Source: Coenobita brevimanus
Lineage: Eukaryota > Arthropoda > Malacostraca > Decapoda > Coenobitidae
Length of the DNA stretch: 64,000 nt
Reading direction: 5' to 3'
Assembly: GCA_032717465.1 (NCBI GenBank)
Contig: CM064669.1
Location: 51,357,194 to 51,421,193 of the forward strand
Positions within the stretch are counted from its first letter, which is position 1. Every line of letters starts with the position of its first letter. The position numbers and the translations under genes were made by a program. Below, one piece after another: positions 19,089 through 29,929 of the stretch. Below the pieces are notes generated by a model. The model searched no databases, was not told the origin of the DNA, and worked only from the letters and a program-made list of their open reading frames with translations.

Positions 19089-19200
19089 GTTGTTCAGTAT
19101 CGTCTAGTTTCAGCATACCTGTTTTCTTCATTACGATGAAGTATAATATACGCCATCGTAGCGAAGAAAACAGGTGTGCCTAAATTAGACGATATTGTAT
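19089..19200. repeat. Near-perfect inverted repeat (hairpin), about 51-bp arms
   Basis: The left arm (from about 19095, CAGTATCGTCTAGTTTCAG, ACCTGTTTTCTTC) is matched by the reverse complement of the right arm (to about 19198, CAATATCGTCTAATTTAGG, ACCTGTTTTCTTC) around a short AT-rich centre near 19142-19148. There are about 9-10 differences, several of which would be G-U pairs in RNA. It is probably a foldback MITE; a hairpin RNA is possible. Confidence 0.75.
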
Positions 19201-19254
19201 TTAGTTTGTTCATGCTGCCTCCAGATGGTTTTATTCAATTTGGGAGACCATTCT

Positions 19255-19320
19255 TGTTGTGAAAGTGTGTGTGTGTGTGGATGTGTGTGTGTGGGTGTAT
19301 GTTTAGTGGAGGCCATACCT
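19255..19320. repeat. Short imperfect (GT)n tract
   Basis: GT-rich sequence with interruptions; no other feature is seen from 19205 to 19628. Confidence 0.7.
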
Positions 19321-19626
19321 AACTACTTCCGTTCTTAAACACTCCAAAAGCCGAATCAAATCGAATGTAAGAAGAATCAGATGAAATAGGTCAGTTTCTT
19401 TTTCTTTGACAAAGATACCCAACCTCATTCATTTAGTTGATGGCCAAGTGTAGTCAGACTGGTGGGTAACTTGCACTAGTAACCAAGGAGACGAATCCTA
19501 CCTCTTAGCTGAGACTCACTACATTTCATGGAACCATGTCTTGATATTTGTGTTATTGGAATGGCCCAGTTTCGTCAGAGGAATACAAAGAACCCAAGTG
19601 CATCATCCGCAGCTAAAGGGTTAATG

Positions 19627-19914
<288 letters not shown>

Positions 19915-19974
19915 GAGCGTGTATGTGCTCATGTAAGTGTGTGGGTGATTCAGTGGTATGGCAGGCAGACGGAG

Positions 19975-20325
19975 GGTAGAGTGCGAGGGGGGGAGGTAGA
20001 GAGGGGGAGGAGGTAGATAGAGAGGGCAAGGGAAATAGTGAGGGACAGGAGTAGAGAGAGAGAGGCTGGGGTAGATGGACAGAGGCAGGGGTAGATAGAG
20101 AGGGGTAGGAGTAGATAGACAGGGGCAGGGGGTAGGTAGAGAGGGGCAAAAGTAAAAAGAGAGGCAGGGAGCAGACAGAGAGGGGATGGAAGGTATAGGG
20201 AGGGAGGGGTAGATGGAGAGGGGCAGGGGTAGACACGGGAGCAGGGGAGTAGATAGATAGAGTGGGGTAAGGGGTAGATAGAGAGGGGCAGGGGAGTAGA
20301 TAGAGAACCGGGAGGGGGGGGGGGG
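19975..20325. repeat. Purine-rich minisatellite-like tract
   Basis: Repeated AGAGAGGGGCAGGGGTAGAT units of about 20-30 bp with variable spacers, ending in a G-run. The strand bias is strong (almost no C). The minus-strand proline-rich frames are artefacts. Confidence 0.75.
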
Positions 20326-20354
20326 ATGTGTTGGCAGGGTCTCAGTCACTTAGT

Positions 20355-20690
20355 ACCAATGTTGTCAATTTAGCGTTCTTTCAGCGACAGTTAACGAAAG
20401 TGGCTCCTGTTTAGCGACTGCATATAATATGTAATCACAAGAAATCTGATGGAATTTAAAGGATTTTCCCCAAACTTTTAACGGATTCGGCTGATTTTGA
20501 CGTGACTTCTGCATTCTGATGGAGAATTAAGCGGTTTGTGAGAATGAATGTAGCGCTGTTTGCTAAGCTGGGCATGGCACCTACACTGGCACTCATATAG
20601 CAAGGGCAGTGTACTAGAGCAGTGTGTGGAGAAGTGACGCACCCCACATGCGTCTGTATACCCCGGCCAAGGTACTCATACACCTTTACT
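20355..20690 (+). repeat. Dispersed element with GTCAATTTAGCG start
   Basis: It begins with TGTTGTCAATTTAGCGTTCT and GTTTAGCGACTGCATA. The reverse complement of the stretch just upstream of the GPCR exon (56150-56465) begins the same way (GCCAATTTAGCGTTTTCTTC, CATTTAGCGACA). The two are divergent copies of one family. Confidence 0.5.
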
Positions 20691-20699
20691 CACACCTAG

Positions 20700-21225
20700 A
20701 AATACACCTATACCTGTGACTCTTCCTCTCTACGTCCGGTTTTTCATCTGTGCCTCTGTGTCAACCTTCACACCTGCCTCTCTCCGTCTACCTTTATTTT
20801 TACGCCCAGTTTCAGCTAAACCTCTCTGCTTTCATCCCCATCTCTCTAGTCTACCTCCGCCTCAATCTTAACCTCAGTATCAACCTCCGCCCTCATCTTT
20901 CTACCTTCACCTCTCCGTCTACCTTCATTTTTACGTCCAGTTTCAATTGAACGCTTCTTCTTCCACCACCGTATCTCTAGTCCTCCTCCTCCTCCTCCAC
21001 CTTCATCTCTCAACCTCCAGCTCAGTTTTAATCACAACCTCAACCTCCAACTCCATCTGCCTACTTACAACTCCACCTACACCTTTACTACTTTACGTCT
21101 ACCTCCACTTTCCTGTTTTTATTTCCTTGTCTGCCACGGTCTATCAACCCTCAGCTCCGTTTCTGCCTGATTTCTTCTTCAGCCTCCATCCTCTCCCCAC
21201 CACCTCCACCCTCATCCCCCTTCTC
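20700..21225. repeat. Pyrimidine-rich CTCCACCTC-type tract
   Basis: Degenerate repeats of CCACCTCTCCGTCTACCTTC type (for example 20777-20802 and 20905-20931), with strong C/T bias. No gene is seen. Confidence 0.6.
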
Positions 21226-21632
21226 CAGTCCAATCCAACCCAACCTAACCTAACCCAATCCAACCCAAGCTAACCTAACCCAGTCCAACCTAACCCACAT
21301 CAACCCAACCCAGTCTAACTTAATCCTACACCATAAAACTTACTCTAACCCACACCAACCCAGACCAGATTAAGACCAACCTAACCCAACCAAATTAACC
21401 CAACACTTCTAACCAAATCTAACCTAATTTGACCTAGCTCAACCTAACCCAGCTCAACCCAGCTTAACCCAACCCACCCTAACCCAACCCACCCTAACCC
21501 AGTCCAACCAACAAAACCCAACCAAACTTGACCAAACCTAACCCAACCCAGCCTGACAAAATCCAGTCAGTCAAACCCATCCCGTCCCAACTCAACCCAA
21601 CCTAACCTAGCCTGACCTAACTTCACCTGTTA
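21226..21632. repeat. Degenerate CCTAA/CCCAA tract (telomere-repeat-like)
   Basis: About 400 bp of 5-bp-periodic CCTAA, CCCAA, TCCAA and CTCAA units. CCTAA is the complement of the arthropod telomere unit TTAGG. The many variants show it is old or non-telomeric in origin. Confidence 0.7.
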
Positions 21633-21668
21633 GCCACTTCTAGTTTTCTCTTGCTTTTTACACATTTG

Positions 21669-21674
<6 letters not shown>

Positions 21675-21703
<29 letters not shown>

Positions 21704-21795
21704 ACAATTTTATTCAGCTGAGGCAATACATTTCGAAAAGGAGAGGTTAAATACAGATTTCATTAACCCCTTCACTACGACAGCTCTCCCCTAAA
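21675..21795 (+). repeat. (CT)n run and repeat-B-type leader
   Basis: A (TC)n run (about 21675-21700) is followed by CAATTTTATTCAGCTGAGGC and TTCATTAACCCCTTCACTAC. The same block recurs near 57790, 62615 and 63110. Confidence 0.55.
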
Positions 21796-22255
21796 CTATA
21801 GGCTGATCAAAAAGTTCCTGTGCACTTTTATATTGGTAGAGAGACTATGATTTATGATATTAGCTGTGATATTGAAAGGCATTTTGTATCAAATGAAGAT
21901 GAATTTACCCTGAATAAAAATGTTAGAGTTGTGTTTTGGTTTAAAAGTAAATTCTGGATACATTTTTTTCTCTTTATTTCGCTTTATACAGCATACTCTC
22001 CAAGTGGACAGGGAATTCTTTTAGTCACCTTTTTCATCAAATCGTCTGTTTCGCTGCCGGAAGAAAAATACGTTCACGGAATGATTTTTTTTTTTTTTTT
22101 TACTCCGATCATTTGTTATATACAGCGTACTTTAGTCATTCTGACAATGGATGATTTTGTTCTTTTATGGGGGATGTATTGCCGTTAGAGGTGATATATT
22201 TTCCCTCTATAATTTGACCCTGATTTTCGTTTTTTACCCTATTATCACATGCAGC
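21796..22255. other. AT-rich DNA, no gene recognised
   Basis: The 122-codon frame at 21820-22188 is hydrophobic because of T-runs (including a 17-nt T-run near 22085) and shows no domain. Confidence 0.4.
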
Positions 22256-22259
22256 AGTG

Positions 22260-22405
22260 GCAGAGAAGGGCAAAACTACTGCTCAACATCATTTCCGTAG
22301 TACTTCTTCGTGACAAGCATCATGTAGCGTTAATCTTTTGTTAGAATTCAGCATTCATGATGGAGAGATGTCAGTTGTAGGTCAAGTTAGTGTAAAAAGA
22401 GTATA
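22260..22405 (+). repeat. Repeat B copy
   Basis: TAGTACTTCTTCGTGACAAG, GTTAATCTTTTGTTAG, CAGCATTCATGATGGAGAGA and GTAGGTCAAGTTAGTG match the family consensus in order. Confidence 0.7.
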
Positions 22406-22424
22406 ATCAATGCTATAGGCCTGA

Positions 22425-22770
22425 CGTATTAATTTCAAGGAGCGATGAGGAAGTGAAGGAGCGTTGTGGTGTGCATGTGGATGTGATAGAATGCGTTAGG
22501 AGAGATACAGTGCATTGAGGTGATTTGGCCATGTGCAGAGGATGGAGAATGAGAAACTAACCAGGAGAAACTAGGAGAGTGTGAGTGAGGTGAAAGGGGG
22601 GACAGGGAGGGGAAGACCGAGGATGAGATGAAGGGATAGAGTAGAGAGGTATATGACAGAGAGTGATGTAAGCTGGGGGAGGGCAGCGAAATGGCAGGGG
22701 ACAGGGCGACAAGGACTGTGGCCATCCATTACGGGATTAAGGTATCTGGATAGATGGATAGATAGATACA
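22425..22770 (+). mobile_element. LINE 3'-end fragment with GATA tail
   Basis: Translation gives pieces of the RT C-terminus (FGHVQRMENEKLTRR, GRGRPRMR). ACAGGGCGACAAGGACTGTG, GGGATTAAGGTATCTGGATA and a (GATA)n tail follow. The fragment is 5'-truncated. Confidence 0.75.
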
Positions 22771-22989
22771 TGAACTAATTCTGAGTTTAAAATATTTTAT
22801 AATCATAGATGCAATTCTTAACCGAGCCACAGTTACTAATGACCTTGTGGATAAACTGCGAGGGAGACCACTTTCCCCCACTGGTTTATCTGTAGACGTG
22901 GCTGTGAATTCATCTCATGTGTGTTTTCTGGCCCAAACTGGCCTAAGAATCACCTCCACTCTTTAATACATCACGGCCTGCGACTCCGG

Positions 22990-22993
<4 letters not shown>

Positions 22994-23077
<84 letters not shown>
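22994..23077. repeat. (GT)n microsatellite
   Basis: About 42 uninterrupted GT units. Confidence 0.97.
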
Positions 23078-23079
<2 letters not shown>

Positions 23080-23169
23080 CTTATATGCTAGTGAAATAAT
23101 GATTCTGGGGATAAAAATGATCCATTTCTCTGCTTTCTCCTTACCCAGTCCAACCCTTATTTTCGTTGG

Positions 23170-23228
23170 CTATATTTCTTAATACCTCTTCCTCAGCGAT
23201 TTAGTTATACGTTATACCTTAATCCCGT
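23170..23228 (+). mobile_element. Single MITE end
   Basis: TTAATACCTCTTCCTCAGCGATTTAG, then GTTATACCTTAATCC, matches the left end of the MITE family described at 48228-48412. No right end is found nearby. Confidence 0.5.
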
Positions 23229-23274
23229 CAGCTCGGATGACTTTTTAAGATTTATCCTTTGCTATTCCCAAGTT

Positions 23275-23331
23275 GTCATCATCATCATCATTAATATTAT
23301 TATTATTATTGTTGTTGTTGTTGTTTTTGTT

Positions 23332-23364
<33 letters not shown>

Positions 23365-23366
23365 CC
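23275..23366. repeat. Compound (ATC)/(ATT)/(GTT) microsatellite
   Basis: CATCATCATCATTA, then ATT, GTT and TTA trinucleotide runs in sequence. Confidence 0.9.
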
Positions 23367-24004
23367 AGTAGGAATGTATTTACTGAACCAGAAGGGTCAG
23401 TTCTAGTATTCATGAATGTTTTGGCAGACAATGTAAAACTGAGAATTTGATATCAGCTCAAGAAGGACAGATTCATTCAGCTCTCGTGAAAGGCATAAAG
23501 GATGGAAGAAGCTCCTTTTTTTTTTCTTTTTTTTTTCGACAATCTGTGTAACACTTGCAAATGTTAAATCTGATTAGCCTGCATCATTACAAAGTGCAGT
23601 TTGCAGTGACACAGACAGGTCAGGCGTATTATCATGATGTGTTTCAGAAATTACCATCAAATACTGGGGTCTTGTCCACCACCTCTCCGTTATAGTAATG
23701 CAGTCCATGGAAACTCATCGCAGTCATAGAATTATATACACATCTTCCTTGACCGCTCACCTGCGTCAATATTCTACATTACTTTCATCCTCCTCCTCGT
23801 ATTTTATCCCCTAAGAGGTGTAATAGGGGCCCCAAACTAAGCTACAGTTGTACACTATATTAATTTTAAGGAGAAATAATCAGCCCACCTCCACTAATGG
23901 CATTACATTATCGACCACCCTACAGTTACCTCTTGGAGATGGAAGTAGTGCAAGGATGTTACTCTGCTATGGGAATTTTGATCACTACACCACCAGTACC
24001 CCTC
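23367..24004. other. Intergenic DNA, no gene seen
   Basis: Unique-looking sequence with two T-runs near 23515-23538. Confidence 0.35.
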
Positions 24005-24290
24005 TGTCGATCTCTCCATAGCCAGGCACCTTAATCCTGTATGGGGTGGCCACGAACAAATCGCCTCCATGTCGCCCTGTCCCCTGTCATTTCGCTTAGC
24101 ACCCCCAGCTTACACCCTCCTCTCTCATATGCCTCTCTACTCCATCTCATCCTCGGTCTCCCCCTCCCTCTCCCCTCCTCCACCTCACTGGTATACACTC
24201 TCCTAGTTAGCCTCTCACTCTCTATCCTCTCCATATGGCCAAACCACCTCAATGTATTTCTCCAAACACTTTCTATCACATCCGTTTTTT
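24005..24290 (-). mobile_element. LINE 3'-end fragment, minus strand
   Basis: The minus-strand frame reads LRWFGHMERIESERLTRRVY, then GRGRPRMRWSREAYERGG. This is the conserved C-terminus of the RT protein. The tail CCACCCCATACAGGATTAAG follows. It is open across 80 codons, so it is relatively young. Confidence 0.85.
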
Positions 24291-24339
24291 TCCTGCATTA
24301 GCTGTGTATAATAATTTAGCATAAGACTGGGTAACGCAA

Positions 24340-24490
24340 TACACGAGTCGCCGTGTGTACTGATGCCCATTGCGTCTGCGTCTCGGATCGTAGGCCAATT
24401 TTTGCTTGGTGTCGCTTGCACTGGCCTGCCTGGCTTGGTGTCGCTTGCACTGGCATGCCTCGCAGCTTGCCCCAGTGCAGTCTTGGCCAA
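24340..24490. repeat. Short direct duplication
   Basis: GCTTGGTGTCGCTTGCACTG occurs at about 24403 and 24434, about 30 bp apart, with CCTGCCTGG-type filler. Confidence 0.7.
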
Positions 24491-24605
24491 GCGCCCTGCC
24501 GTAATATTTATAAAGCTACCTGACCGGATTTTACGATAAACACTTCATAACATTTATCACCGTACAGCGTGTTTTTTCGTGTTTTTTTTTTTTTTCTTAC
24601 TTGAA

Positions 24606-24962
24606 TACGAGGCCTGGGGGAGCTGGGATTATGACTGAACAGTTGAGAGAAAGGATGGGACTTGAATATATTTGTGTTGTGATAAGAAGGGGTAGATTAA
24701 GGTGGTCTGGCCATGTCGAGAGGATGGAGGATGACAGTTAAGTGCAGAAAGTGAGAACTTTGAACGTCGGGGGTAAAGCTGCGAGAGGCAGACCGGAAAA
24801 GACCCGGGACGAGGTCATAGAGTGTGACCCCAGGGATAAGAGACTGAATAGGGATGCTGCCAGAGATTGAGCAGCATGGAGAGCCGCCATTAGCTGACCA
24901 AGACCGACGCCAGCATGTTGGAACCTTTATAAACGATACGACGATACGATACGACTTAAAGA
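24606..24962 (+). mobile_element. LINE 3'-end fragment of a second clade, with (ACGAT)n tail
   Basis: Translation shows RRGRLRWSGHVERMEDDS and RGRPEKTRDE. ACCAAGACCGACGCCAGCAT, GTTGGAACCTTTATAAACGA and the ACGATACGAT tail follow. The reverse complement of 61115-61230 is the same 3' end, so the two are one family. Confidence 0.8.
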
Positions 24963-25065
24963 TTTTACGATAAACGAGTCTATAACACTTGTAGGTTTGG
25001 TCACTTTAATATTATGTTTCATTCATTGCTAAGTTGTTGGTATAGAGGAGTCGTATTTTAGTGCA

Positions 25066-25232
25066 GGCTTCGTGACACCATTTTCTTAGTGATTTAGTCT
25101 GCTATTTACATCCCGATATTGTCTTCTGTATAAATTTCTTTATACTGTATTTAGTACCGACATAATACAGGACGTTGAGGTGTAGTGTGTAGAATTAATC
25201 GCCGAGGAAGAGTTGCTACGAAGACATCATGC
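25066..25232. mobile_element. MITE copy with inverted ends
   Basis: The left end GGCTTCGTGACACCATTTTC is mirrored by the right end GAGGAAGAGTTGCTACGAAG. Internally TTTAGTCTGCTATTTAC mirrors TGTAGTGTGTAGAATTAAT. It matches the family at 48228-48412. Confidence 0.65.
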
Positions 25233-25264
25233 CACTTGGGAATTGGGAACAAGAACCTAACCAG

Positions 25265-25267
<3 letters not shown>

Positions 25268-25318
<51 letters not shown>

Positions 25319-25342
25319 GTTGTTGTTATTATTATTATTGTA
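25268..25342. repeat. (ATT)n microsatellite with GTT interruption
   Basis: About 25 trinucleotide units. Confidence 0.97.
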
Positions 25343-25454
25343 GTTTTTTTTGTCACTCATATTTACGTTTCATTTATAATTGAATTGTTTGTGAATCAGT
25401 CCCACATCTATACGATTATATTCAGGTCAGGAGATACTTTGGGGGCATCATATT

Positions 25455-25692
25455 GTAGTGAGAGACTGACTGGGAGAGTGTGAGTGAGATGGAGGGGGAG
25501 AGGGAGGGGGAGACCGAGGATGAAATGGAGGGATGGAGTAGAGAGGTAAATGAGAGGGGTGTAGGTTGCGGGGAGGGCAGAGAAATGACAGGGGACAGGG
25601 CGACATGGAGGCGATTTGTTTGTAGCCACCCCTTACGGGATTAAGGCGTCTGGCTATAGATAAATAGATAGATATATAGATAGATAGCATGT
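25455..25692 (+). mobile_element. LINE 3'-end fragment with GATA tail
   Basis: GAGGGGGAGACCGAGGATGA, ACAGGGCGACATGGAGGCGA and GGGATTAAGGCGTCTGGCTA, then (GATA)n. This is the same 3' end as 22425-22770. A repeat B scrap (about 25690-25740) follows. Confidence 0.75.
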
Positions 25693-25935
25693 AAGATGGA
25701 GAGAGGGCAATTTTAGGCCAAGTTAAAGAGAAAAAATGTATAATTCGAATGAAGAAGGAGGAGTGTTTATAAATAAGAGTAGCTGGTGGACATCTTGCCA
25801 GTCGCCTCAACACATTCCACGCATACCCTTCCCCTGTTCAACACTGACCACCTTCCACTCCCTGTTCTAGCTTCCTAACACCTTCTCCATTGAGATTTAT
25901 TTTGCATATTGATTTACATATTCTGAGTGGTATAA

Positions 25936-26118
25936 GGAGTTCCACGGTACCTTTTCCTTAGCGATTTATTTTTGCATATTGCCCTTTTAACGTTCCCTTT
26001 TTTTACGTTATATAGTTATCGTGTTAATATCGACATAGTTTGCATCAGTAACATACAGGAGATTACTGACGTGTTAAGTGTATGGTAAATCGCTAAGAAT
26101 GAGGTGTTAGGAGATGCC
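25936..26118. mobile_element. MITE copy with inverted ends
   Basis: GGTACCTTTTCCTTAGCGAT at the left mirrors ATCGCTAAGAATGAGGTGTT at the right. The internal CGACATAGTTTGCATCAGTA is shared with the 28722 and 52191 copies. Confidence 0.75.
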
Positions 26119-26188
26119 CCAGACCACTGATATTGCTTATTCCATTCGCTAAGAGAAGTCGTTCACTATGCTGTGAATATCATAACAA

Positions 26189-26254
26189 GGGAGAGAGAGA
26201 GAGAGAGAGAGAGGGAGAGTACATGCGTACGCGTGTACGTATACTCGTATGTAC

Positions 26255-26293
<39 letters not shown>
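26189..26293. repeat. (GA)n and (GT)n microsatellites
   Basis: GA run at about 26189-26213 and GT run at about 26257-26293, separated by CGTACG-rich sequence. Confidence 0.95.
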
Positions 26294-26294
<1 letters not shown>

Positions 26295-26319
26295 ATGGCC
26301 AATATTAGGCCTACTGCTC

Positions 26320-26665
26320 ACTGCGTCTTATTCACACCTAGGGCATGTCCGTCACTTTCCTCCCTGACGCATCATATCAAAGAGAATCATCCATGACCAG
26401 GAAACCATACCAAACCTCTCTCAGCTTAGAAATCTTTGCCATCAGAGGACAGTGACAAGGCGAGGAGGTGAAATATTAGGCGAACATTTGTATCTATGGC
26501 CAGAGAAACATTCCAAGCCTCTCTTAGCATGGGAATATGAACAGAGGAAAGTGAGGAGCAGAAAAGATGAAGTATATGGCCAGCTTTTGTATCTATTGCT
26601 AGAAAAACATATCAAGCCTCTCTTAGCTTAGGAATATTGGCCAAGAGAGGAGGTGGGGTATTGGT
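26320..26665 (-). repeat. Repeat D array, about three units of about 95 bp, minus orientation
   Basis: Repeated CCAAGCCTCTCTTAGC(T/A)T(A/G)GGAATAT and GAACATTTGTATCTATGGCC blocks. They are preceded by GCATGTCCGTCACTTTCCTC. The reverse complement forms the array at 29930-30620. Confidence 0.7.
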
Positions 26666-26879
26666 CTTTCTTTTTTTTTTTTTTTTTTTTTTTTACCCTG
26701 GCTACACCTTTAGCCCTCTCGTGGCCGGAACAGCTCTGGTATTCTGCTCGTCAGGGAGTAAGGCATAGGGTCCTGAGTGTTAATACTGACACCATTAACT
26801 TTATGATCAAGCTAATTAAGAGTGAGTCATAGGAGCCTGAGAGTGTTAAGCTGCCATCATTGTCAGTTCTTTGCCTATA
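26666..26879 (+). repeat. T-run and 5' part of the repeat-B-associated element
   Basis: A 23-nt T-run is followed by CGTGGCCGGAACAGCTCTGG and GTCATAGGAGCCTGAGAGTG. These also precede repeat B at 39130-39240, so the full element is longer than its common core. Confidence 0.5.
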
Positions 26880-27320
26880 ATTCTTTCACAGTTGGTCCAG
26901 ATTTTCCTCCTTTAGCAGCTTATTTCATGTAGCTCAGTGACGAAAACGATAACACAAATCAGTGGTAGAATAAGACAGTACAGTATTGTGTTTCTAACCC
27001 TTTCCACAGCGCCTCCTTGTCACTAGTATCATATTGCGGTGTTCATTTCTTCTTACAACTCAGCATTCAAGACAGAGATGTCGATTTTAGGCCAAGTGAA
27101 AGCAATATGAGTCTCACATCATAGCTTAGTGTTAATCTCTTGTTACAGCTCAATATTCGGTATGGAGAAATGTCAGGTTTAGGCCAAGTTAAAGTGGAAA
27201 GATTATGGGAAGTACATTTAGTAGACGTGCCAATTTTAGGTCAAATTAAAGTAGAAAGAGTTGGTGAGTACACTGAGTAGACGCGTCAATTTTAGGCCAA
27301 GTTAAAGTAGAAAGAGTATA
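26880..27320 (+). repeat. Repeat B, full copy plus tandem partial copies
   Basis: CAGCTTATTTCATGTAGCTC, GCGCCTCCTTGTCACTAGTA and CAACTCAGCATTCAAGACAG are followed by a second and then further partial copies of the TTTTAGGCCAAGTTAAAGT block (about 27180, 27235 and 27290). Confidence 0.7.
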
Positions 27321-27513
27321 GTGACTACAGAAAATCTTGGCACAGTTGGAAGCCGCCAGCCACGTCAATCCCTGACTCACCCACACGCCCCCCCTCCTTC
27401 TCCAACTCTCACCCTCACCCGGACCCCCTACCCCACCCCCACCCCTGACAAGTGTTTTTACACCGTACAGGTCCACAACAGAGCCACCACCCTAACACAC
27501 TCACTCATAATAT

Positions 27514-27515
<2 letters not shown>

Positions 27516-27578
<63 letters not shown>

Positions 27579-27592
27579 TACACACACATTTT
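27516..27592. repeat. (CA)n microsatellite
   Basis: CA run with late interruptions. Confidence 0.95.
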
Positions 27593-27672
27593 AACAGTGG
27601 CAGAACTAGCAGAAATTTATTTTATATATGAACTCAATTATACATTATGGGTTTACATAAGGAAAAGAGTGT

Positions 27673-27674
<2 letters not shown>

Positions 27675-27725
<51 letters not shown>
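27675..27725. repeat. (GA)n microsatellite
   Basis: About 25 GA units. Confidence 0.95.
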
Positions 27726-27728
<3 letters not shown>

Positions 27729-27879
27729 CAATCTAACCAGCTAATTTCTCTATCACAACTAGGTCTGTTTCTTGTGGTATTGACAAGGACAGGGGAACTC
27801 AGAGCCTTCCTGCGTGTCTTGTTTCTCTTACACACACACACACACACAAAAAAACTAGTTGCGATAGAGACATATACTC

Positions 27880-28080
27880 TCTTCACCTTAACCTGACGCA
27901 GAGAATAGCACTTTTGCAGCTTCTCTCATGTAATTTAGGGTCAGAAAAACGATAAGGCTGCGGCTCTACATCCTTTCCCTCGCAGTTCTTCGTGAGTAGC
28001 TCCATAATCTTGTGCTCGTCTTTTGTATCCACTCAGCATTTTAAATGGAGATGACAAGTTTAGGCCAAGCTATATCTGCC
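27880..28080 (+). repeat. Repeat B copy
   Basis: TTTGCAGCTTCTCTCATGTA, GCGGCTCTACATCCTTTCCC and CAAGTTTAGGCCAAGC appear in family order. Confidence 0.65.
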
Positions 28081-28086
28081 TGTCTA

Positions 28087-28090
<4 letters not shown>

Positions 28091-28172
<82 letters not shown>
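28091..28172. repeat. (TC)n microsatellite
   Basis: About 41 uninterrupted TC units. Confidence 0.97.
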
Positions 28173-28174
<2 letters not shown>

Positions 28175-28439
28175 GCTCACGTACTCCCATTCTCAGACGA
28201 ACAAAATCGTACGTCTTAAGCTGCCATTAAGTTCTTTATTTTCGGCCAAATGTTAATAATTATCATAGTTTTTAGCAGTTTTTATTTCTGTAACTCGTTG
28301 CTGTAGATTTCTCTTTAGCAGTGCAAAATTAAGTGACGGTGGATTATAATAATGATTAGATATTGTGCAGCTGAAGGTTTAAGCATTTCCTAGAATAATT
28401 TTTATTTCCTTTAAAGGCAGTTGCTAATAGAAATCGTTT

Positions 28440-28720
28440 TGTTTGTAGTGCTGCCTTCAGGTGATTCTACGCTAAGTGACAAGCCAAATAGTTTCATGTT
28501 ACGCAGGCAGCTATTTATTACGTTGGGTGGTAACCATTAACCCAAATGACGCCTGGCGATCTAATGGACTGAGGCGTTCCAACATGAAGAGGCCCCTGCA
28601 AGAGGATAGTAAGGCGTAATAGGCAGAATAAGTCGCTAAAGGAAAGGTACTACGAAGCCTACAGCTCCACTTAAAGTACCTCCCTAATACACGACGTAGG
28701 TTTTTATAGTAAATGGCACA
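28440..28720. repeat. Partial composite SINE-like element and a half-MITE
   Basis: 28445-28605 has TAAGTGACAAGCCAAATAGT, GGGTGGTAACCATT and GACGCCTGGCGATCTAATGG (tRNA-like start). 28606-28670 has AAGGCGTAATAGGCAGAATA and GTCGCTAAAGGAAAGGTACT, a MITE right end without its partner. Confidence 0.55.
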
Positions 28721-28721
28721 G

Positions 28722-28884
28722 GGGGCTTCGTAACATTTCTTCTCTGGCGAATTATTTTCCATATTACACCTTAACGTTCTCCTGTATGCAATTTACCCAG
28801 TTCAGTATCGACAGAGTTTGTATCTATAAATGTAAGAGGACGCTAAGGTATAATAAATCGCAAAGGAAGGGGTGTTACGTGAGG
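28722..28884. mobile_element. MITE copy with inverted ends
   Basis: GGGCTTCGTAACATTTCTTC at the left is mirrored by TCGCAAAGGAAGGGGTGTTA at the right. Internal CCATATTACACCTTAACGTT mirrors ACGCTAAGGTATAATAAATC. Copies of this size and shape fit a non-autonomous DNA transposon. Confidence 0.78.
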
Positions 28885-28925
28885 GCATGGAGGAAGAGGG
28901 GAGGAAGGGTGAGGAGAAGAAAAAA

Positions 28926-29317
28926 GGGAGAGAGAGAGAGAGAGAGAGAGTGGGGAAGGGGGAGGGGGAGGAGAGATTGTGCTATTTTAACCTACACTAA
29001 GATGTCTTCACTGGCAAGCCAATGAGAGAGAGAGAGAGAGAGAGTCCGTTTGTATTATGTGTATGATGTATTTATGATGTGTATGTATGTGTGTATGTAT
29101 GTGTACCCCTGTGTGTGTATGTATGTACGTGCATTAACAAAATTTTTGATGTGCATGTATGTGTACCTGTATGTATGTATGTACCTACGTTAACAGAGTA
29201 CAGTAATGCATTCCTAATCTGCTTTGGATGAAAACTGATCAATTCCTTGTGTGTGGACCTGGGAAGGAGTGATAAGATTTGGGCGGCGAGGGAGCAGAGG
29301 TCAGCGTCATAGTTTAG

Positions 29318-29368
<51 letters not shown>

Positions 29369-29370
29369 CT
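28926..29370. repeat. (GA)n, (GTAT)n-like and (GT)n microsatellites
   Basis: GA runs at about 28927-28950 and 29025-29043. GTATGTAT-rich sequence at about 29060-29190. GT run at about 29321-29367. Confidence 0.85.
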
Positions 29371-29639
29371 TTCCACCTTCTGACTGTCATGTGTACGTTA
29401 TGGGTCTGATGCAGCCTGCCTTTACCCTTCCACCACAACGCATCTCATCTGACTTCTAAAAGATCGTTAAGAGGCAGCAGTAGATATATTTATCCGCTTT
29501 AGGATCCTTTGATTCACTTTCAGATGAAAAGAATCGTCTGGAGTTAGCTGGGACAGATAAGTAGAGTTGCGCCGGCCTTGAGAAGGTTAATGAGAGTTTT
29601 TATATTGTTTATTATAGCTTGCCCTTATTTAGCCATCCC

Positions 29640-29835
29640 CCTACGATGACTGCTGAGTTGTAATAAGAGAATAATAACACTGGAATAAAATGGTGTTCTC
29701 GAAGAAGTGCCATGGAAAAGGACGTAAATTTTTTTATTTTATGTCAACGTGGTTCGTGAAATAAGATGCAAGAGGACGAAACTCTGTGCCAGATTAAGAT
29801 GAAAAGAGTATGGTAAATGGTTATAGGCTATCTTT
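29640..29835 (-). repeat. Repeat B copy, minus strand
   Basis: GAAGAAGTGCCATGGAAAAG, GTGAAATAAGATGCAAGAGG and GTGCCAGATTAAGATGAAAA are the family blocks in reverse. Confidence 0.65.
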
Positions 29836-29929
29836 CTCTCGCCAATTCATTCCATAAGCACTTCTTGGAACTTTGGGAGAAAAGTTCACCAACTGTTCCT
29901 ACCACTTCTGCTTGTCATCATTCCTTCAC

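Noticed and set aside
21820..22188. 122-codon hydrophobic frame
   Set aside because: Hydrophobicity comes from T-runs; no pattern of transmembrane protein families and no relatives recognised.
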